Assembly (NCBI GenBank): GCA_049115955.1
Contig: JAGDZJ010000001.1
Span: forward strand, 81,588-145,587
DNA: 64,000 bases
Reading direction: 5' to 3'
From: Salinispirillum sp049115955
Lineage (GTDB): Bacteria; Pseudomonadota; Gammaproteobacteria; Pseudomonadales; Natronospirillaceae
The position numbers and the translations under genes were made by a program. This document shows, in pieces, positions 61,061-64,000 of the stretch (position 1 is its first letter; every line of letters begins with the position of its first letter). Under the pieces are notes generated by a model. The model did no database searches. It had not been told where the DNA came from and was given only the letters and a program-made list of their open reading frames with translations.

Positions 61061-61981
61061 ATGACAAGCTACAGCACCGCCAGCCAAGACTGGCTTTGGG
61101 ATGATAAAAAAGCACAGCCGCATGTGCGCCATTGGCCTGCCATCACCAAAGGCACGGTACACATTCACGATGTCACTCCCTTAGGCGAGCTCAAAAAGTT
61201 AGCGGCAGCACAGCAGAATAGAGAGAGCTGGGTTGAACAATATCGCACCACGGTCACTGCGGAAAAGATCGAAGTTGCGGTCGACACACTCGCCGATATG
61301 ATTGACCACAACCGTGGCAACTGCTTAGGTGACTCCGAGAGCGTTAAGGGTCACAGCGCCACCCTGTTCGCCCTAGCGCGTGGCGAAGTATTGACTGAGG
61401 CTTCATTGGCTGCTCGTCTGGCCATGCTCACCAACGGACTGGCAACGCTTGAACATCGCCCAGAAGGTAAGGTTCGCGAGGAAGAACTCGGCCTTTTTAC
61501 CGTAGCAGACCTGCAATTGTTAGCTGCACAGGCTCAGGGCATCAAAAAGAATCAAAAGAAAGCCGACTTAATTAAGGACATCCTCGCAGCGGAAGAATTG
61601 GGAGAACTCGAGTTGCCCTTGGGCGAACTCGTTGCCGCGCCGTCTGCCAGTGAGTGGCTTGACGAGCTGGTCGCACTATACGTGCAAGCCCTGCATGACT
61701 CGCTTGCCGACCCAGTGTACCCCACGGTATTCAGAGAAGCGGTATGGCGCCAAGCCAAGGCACAGGCAAATGTAGATAACTTGAAACGAGCGCTTGAAGT
61801 TGAATACTGGGACGTTCTGGAAGAAGGCATCGCCGACACTAAGGTAGACCCCAGTGAACCGGAGCCCGAACTCACTGAGCAAACGTCGGACTGGCGACCC
61901 AAGACAGCAGAAAAACGTAACGACGCGCCAGTTGTCTGGCTGGCAGTGGCTATTTTGTTTATTGCTTGGTTGCTTATCTAA
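61061..61981 (+). CDS. Tail-anchored protein with SAP-like motif, unknown function
   Basis: ATG 61061 with GGGAG upstream; 306 residues. Mostly helical. Residues about 147-177 (TVADLQLLAAQAQGIKKNQKK and the following LIKDIL) resemble a SAP or HeH nucleic-acid-binding helix pair. The C-terminus has an acidic linker (about 262-275) and ends in one membrane helix (APVVWLAVAILFIAWLLI) with no residues after it. It precedes the TRIC-type channel gene by 5 bp and is probably co-transcribed. The SAP call is by eye. Confidence 0.65.
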   Translation: MTSYSTASQDWLWDDKKAQPHVRHWPAITKGTVHIHDVTPLGELKKLAAAQQNRESWVEQYRTTVTAEKIEVAVDTLADMIDHNRGNCLGDSESVKGHSATLFALARGEVLTEASLAARLAMLTNGLATLEHRPEGKVREEELGLFTVADLQLLAAQAQGIKKNQKKADLIKDILAAEELGELELPLGELVAAPSASEWLDELVALYVQALHDSLADPVYPTVFREAVWRQAKAQANVDNLKRALEVEYWDVLEEGIADTKVDPSEPEPELTEQTSDWRPKTAEKRNDAPVVWLAVAILFIAWLLI

Positions 61982-61986
61982 CCACC

Positions 61987-62598
61987 ATGAATCTAGCTGA
62001 TTTGATCTATGTGCTTGAGTTCGTTGGCATCATGGCCTTCGCCATTTCGGGCATGCTAGAAGCACAGAATAGAGACATGGATCCTGTGGGGGTATTTGCT
62101 ATTGCGTGTATCACCGCGTTTGGTGGTGGTACATTACGGGACGTAATACTCGACCACCAACCGGTGTATTGGATATCCCACCAAGAGTTCCCCATCATCA
62201 TACTGTTACTGACCATCGCCTTCAGTTACGTACCCCGGCTGCGTGCCATTCCGACGCGGTTCATGATTCTGCCAGACGCGATAGGCCTGGGCATATTCAC
62301 CGTTTTAGGCACACAACTCGCGTTATCGATGGGTGCGCCGGCTTTCAGTGCCTGTTTACTGGGTGTTATTACGGGAACCTTTGGCGGACTCGCACGCGAC
62401 ATCATTTGTAACGAAGTGCCTTTTATCTTTCGTAAAGAGCACCTGTATGCCTCCTGCGCACTAGCAGGAGCGCTGACGTTCTATGGTTTGACCTTTGTTG
62501 TGGCTGGCGACGGCATACCCATTCTGGTTGCGGTAACCGTGACCGCCGTCATGCGATTATTGTCGGTGCATTTTGATCTACGCCTGCAGCGACATTAA
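61987..62598 (+). CDS. TRIC/YadS-type (UPF0126) membrane protein
   Basis: 203 residues with seven hydrophobic segments and two GGG/GG-bearing repeats: ITAFGGGTLRDVIL near 42-55 and ITGTFGGLARDIICNEVP near 128-145. This is the duplicated fold of prokaryotic TRIC cation channels and the YadS glycine transporter. It sits 5 bp after the SAP-like gene. Whether it carries cations or glycine is not evident. Confidence 0.88.
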   Translation: MNLADLIYVLEFVGIMAFAISGMLEAQNRDMDPVGVFAIACITAFGGGTLRDVILDHQPVYWISHQEFPIIILLLTIAFSYVPRLRAIPTRFMILPDAIGLGIFTVLGTQLALSMGAPAFSACLLGVITGTFGGLARDIICNEVPFIFRKEHLYASCALAGALTFYGLTFVVAGDGIPILVAVTVTAVMRLLSVHFDLRLQRH

Positions 62599-62613
62599 TG
62601 CTTAGCAAACAGG

Positions 62614-63795
62614 TCACACCGCTGTGCCAGCCGCATGCCCGGACGACCATGCCCATTGGAAGTTATAGCCACCCAAGTGCCCCGTGACATCCAGTACTTC
62701 ACCAATAAAATACAGGCCGGGGTGTAGGGTGCTTTCCATCGTACGTGACGAGATTTTGTCTGTACTGACGCCGCCGAGTGTCACTTCTGCCGTCCGATAG
62801 CCTTCCGTGCCACTGGGCTGAAAACGAAACGCATGAACGCGTTGCGCCAGCTCCAACACAACATCTTGGCTCAAGTCCGCCATTGCTGTCCCCTCTCCCG
62901 ACCATCCAGAGACCAACCATGCAACCACGCGCTTGGGCAATTGATCACTCAACCAACTCTTGAGCAATTGTCGACCGTGTGTTTGTCGCACGTTCAGCCA
63001 CTCGGCGACCAAATCGTGGCCCGGCCACCAATCAATGGTGACCGCTTCACCTTCACGCCAATAGTTGGTTATCTGTAAAACGGCGGGGCCGCTAAGCCCA
63101 CGATGAGTAAACAGGATATCCCCTGACCAACTGCGCGCATTTACGGTCAGCTCAACGGGCAAAGAAACACCGGGCAACTCCGACCAAGCTTGCTTTGCTG
63201 CCGGATCCGCAGTGTAAGGCACTAAAGAAGCGCGATAAGGCACTATGTTGTGTCCTACGCTCGCCGCGAACTTCTGTCCCCAGTCTGTTGCGCCCATAGT
63301 AGGGATAGGTGGTCCACCCGTAGCAACAACGACAGATTCAGCGCTGAAGTTACCCGCCGACGTCTTAATTTCCCAATGACCGTCCTGATACCGAGGGTGT
63401 TTTACTGACGTATTGAGCGACAACACCACGCCAGCTTGCTGCGCTTCGTGCAACAGCATATCCAATATGTCTTTACTGCTACGGTCACAAAAAAGCTGAC
63501 CCGAGTCTTTCTCGTGGTATGGGATGCCATGTGCCGCAACGAGGCTGATGAAGTCCCATTGTGTATAGCGGCTAAGCGCGGATTTACAAAAATGCGGGTT
63601 TTGCGATAGGAAGTTATCCGGTTCAATCACCAGATTGGTAAAATTGCAGCGCCCGCCGCCCGACATCAGGATTTTCTTACCAGGCTTGTTGGCGTGGTCA
63701 AGCACCACAACAGAGCGCCCTCTTTGTCCGGCAGTAATGGCGCACATTAGACCAGCTGCACCGGCGCCTATTATGAGCACATCGACTTCTTGCAC
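62614..63795 (-). CDS. HI0933/YhiN-type NAD(P)/FAD-dependent oxidoreductase
   Basis: The frame opens at 63954, but a GTG at 63795 with AGAGGT six bases upstream places the dinucleotide motif at the N-terminus, as in the family; ATG 63816 is the alternative. 393 residues: GAGAAGLMCAI near 9-19, the HI0933 motif KILMSGGGRCNFTN near 41-54, and the closing VTGHLGGYNFQWAWSSG near 368-384. It binds FAD; the physiological reaction is not known. The region upstream contains palindromic element D. Confidence 0.88.
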   Translation of the reverse strand: MQEVDVLIIGAGAAGLMCAITAGQRGRSVVVLDHANKPGKKILMSGGGRCNFTNLVIEPDNFLSQNPHFCKSALSRYTQWDFISLVAAHGIPYHEKDSGQLFCDRSSKDILDMLLHEAQQAGVVLSLNTSVKHPRYQDGHWEIKTSAGNFSAESVVVATGGPPIPTMGATDWGQKFAASVGHNIVPYRASLVPYTADPAAKQAWSELPGVSLPVELTVNARSWSGDILFTHRGLSGPAVLQITNYWREGEAVTIDWWPGHDLVAEWLNVRQTHGRQLLKSWLSDQLPKRVVAWLVSGWSGEGTAMADLSQDVVLELAQRVHAFRFQPSGTEGYRTAEVTLGGVSTDKISSRTMESTLHPGLYFIGEVLDVTGHLGGYNFQWAWSSGHAAGTAV

Positions 63796-63873
63796 GTAGC
63801 TACCTCTGATAACCATAACGGATGACGCTGCGCTTTTCCGCCCTATGAACGACGACGGTTTGTCGACGTGGGT

Positions 63874-63939
63874 TTTAACGGTTGGCTTTAAGGCGCGACT
63901 CCCCGGCCTGCCGTGGAGCGCCGAAAGCCAACCGTTAAA
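63874..63939. repeat. Palindromic element D: element C core with different arms
   Basis: Arms at 63874-63896 and 63918-63939 pair over TTTAACGGTTGGCTTT with one small internal mismatch. The core CTCCCCGGCCTGCCGTGGAG (63899-63918) is the inverted core of element C with one change. It lies between the HI0933-type gene and a terminator at 63957. Confidence 0.85.
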
Positions 63940-63956
63940 GCTCATGACGCACAAAG

Positions 63957-63990
63957 CAAAAACCCCGAGCCATTACTGACCCGGGGTTTG
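63957..63990 (-). terminator. Intrinsic terminator for a minus-strand gene beyond the right edge
   Basis: On the minus strand CAAACCCCG, 13-base loop, CGGGGTTTTTG with five T. It points into the window from the right, so a minus-strand gene should end just past position 64000. Confidence 0.8.
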
Positions 63991-64000
63991 CCGTATTTAA

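Noticed and set aside
63796..63954. N-terminal extension of the HI0933-type protein
   Set aside because: The extension would run through palindromic element D and has no family similarity; a GTG with a good ribosome site matches the conserved N-terminus.

Overview
The window is a chromosomal segment of a free-living, probably marine or halophilic gammaproteobacterium. The gene families look Oceanospirillales-like (Saccharospirillum or Reinekea relatives are my best guess, held loosely). Supporting signs are a complete ectoine-catabolism operon, a seven-gene Mrp sodium/proton antiporter, TRAP transport, a BaeSR-Spy envelope stress module, RimK/RimB, and both RsmC- and RlmG-type rRNA methyltransferases. 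Base composition by eye is in the mid-50s % GC and fairly even. I see no rRNA, tRNA, CRISPR array, phage or complete insertion sequence.

Layout. 1-9.2 kb: mostly single-gene units. They are a GMC oxidoreductase cut by the left edge, a DUF1338/HglS-type dioxygenase, RsmC, an OmpR-type regulator whose phospho-acceptor position reads Glu, a DegV protein, a Sco copper protein, a secreted two-repeat protein and RlmG. 9.2-18.4 kb: an RpiR regulator diverges from an operon encoding an N-formylglutamate amidohydrolase-like enzyme, a TRAP transporter, a PuuA-like glutamine-synthetase relative, an aldehyde dehydrogenase and an iron alcohol dehydrogenase. Together these look like uptake and gamma-glutamylated breakdown of an amino alcohol or related amine. 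Two oppositely oriented copies of a palindromic repeat bracket the glutamine-synthetase gene. 18.5-25.3 kb: peroxiredoxin/AraC/retropepsin, Spy-like/BaeR/BaeS, an acyltransferase-like GNAT protein and a TetR regulator. 25.3-29.9 kb: outer-membrane barrel, LolA-like carrier and RND exporter, translationally coupled, with a Fur-box-like site upstream. 30.2-35.9 kb: a FecR/CHASE2-cyclase pair, a small membrane protein, a TVP38-type membrane protein, quinone reductase and a LigB-type dioxygenase.

36-41.3 kb: doeB2-doeD-doeA-doeC in transcription order, sufficient on paper to convert ectoine to aspartate. The leader carries a perfect 19-bp palindrome and an intrinsic terminator facing the operon. 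41.6-48.4 kb: an orphan ParA and mrpABCDEFG. 48.5-55 kb: SDR, a tail-anchored protein, a DUF503 protein, hisI, a secreted protein, a SlyD-like isomerase and the rimB-rimK-deacylase operon. 55.3-64 kb: an RND efflux pair, SrkA kinase, a SAP-like tail-anchored protein, a TRIC/YadS channel and a HI0933-type flavoprotein.

The most unusual non-coding signal is a set of intergenic palindromes, at about 14.1, 15.7, 35.0 and 63.9 kb. They share a conserved hairpin core, but their long self-complementary arms differ completely from copy to copy. Two base pairs of the core covary between the 14.1 and 15.7 kb copies. A separate 124-bp quasi-palindrome sits at 20.4 kb.
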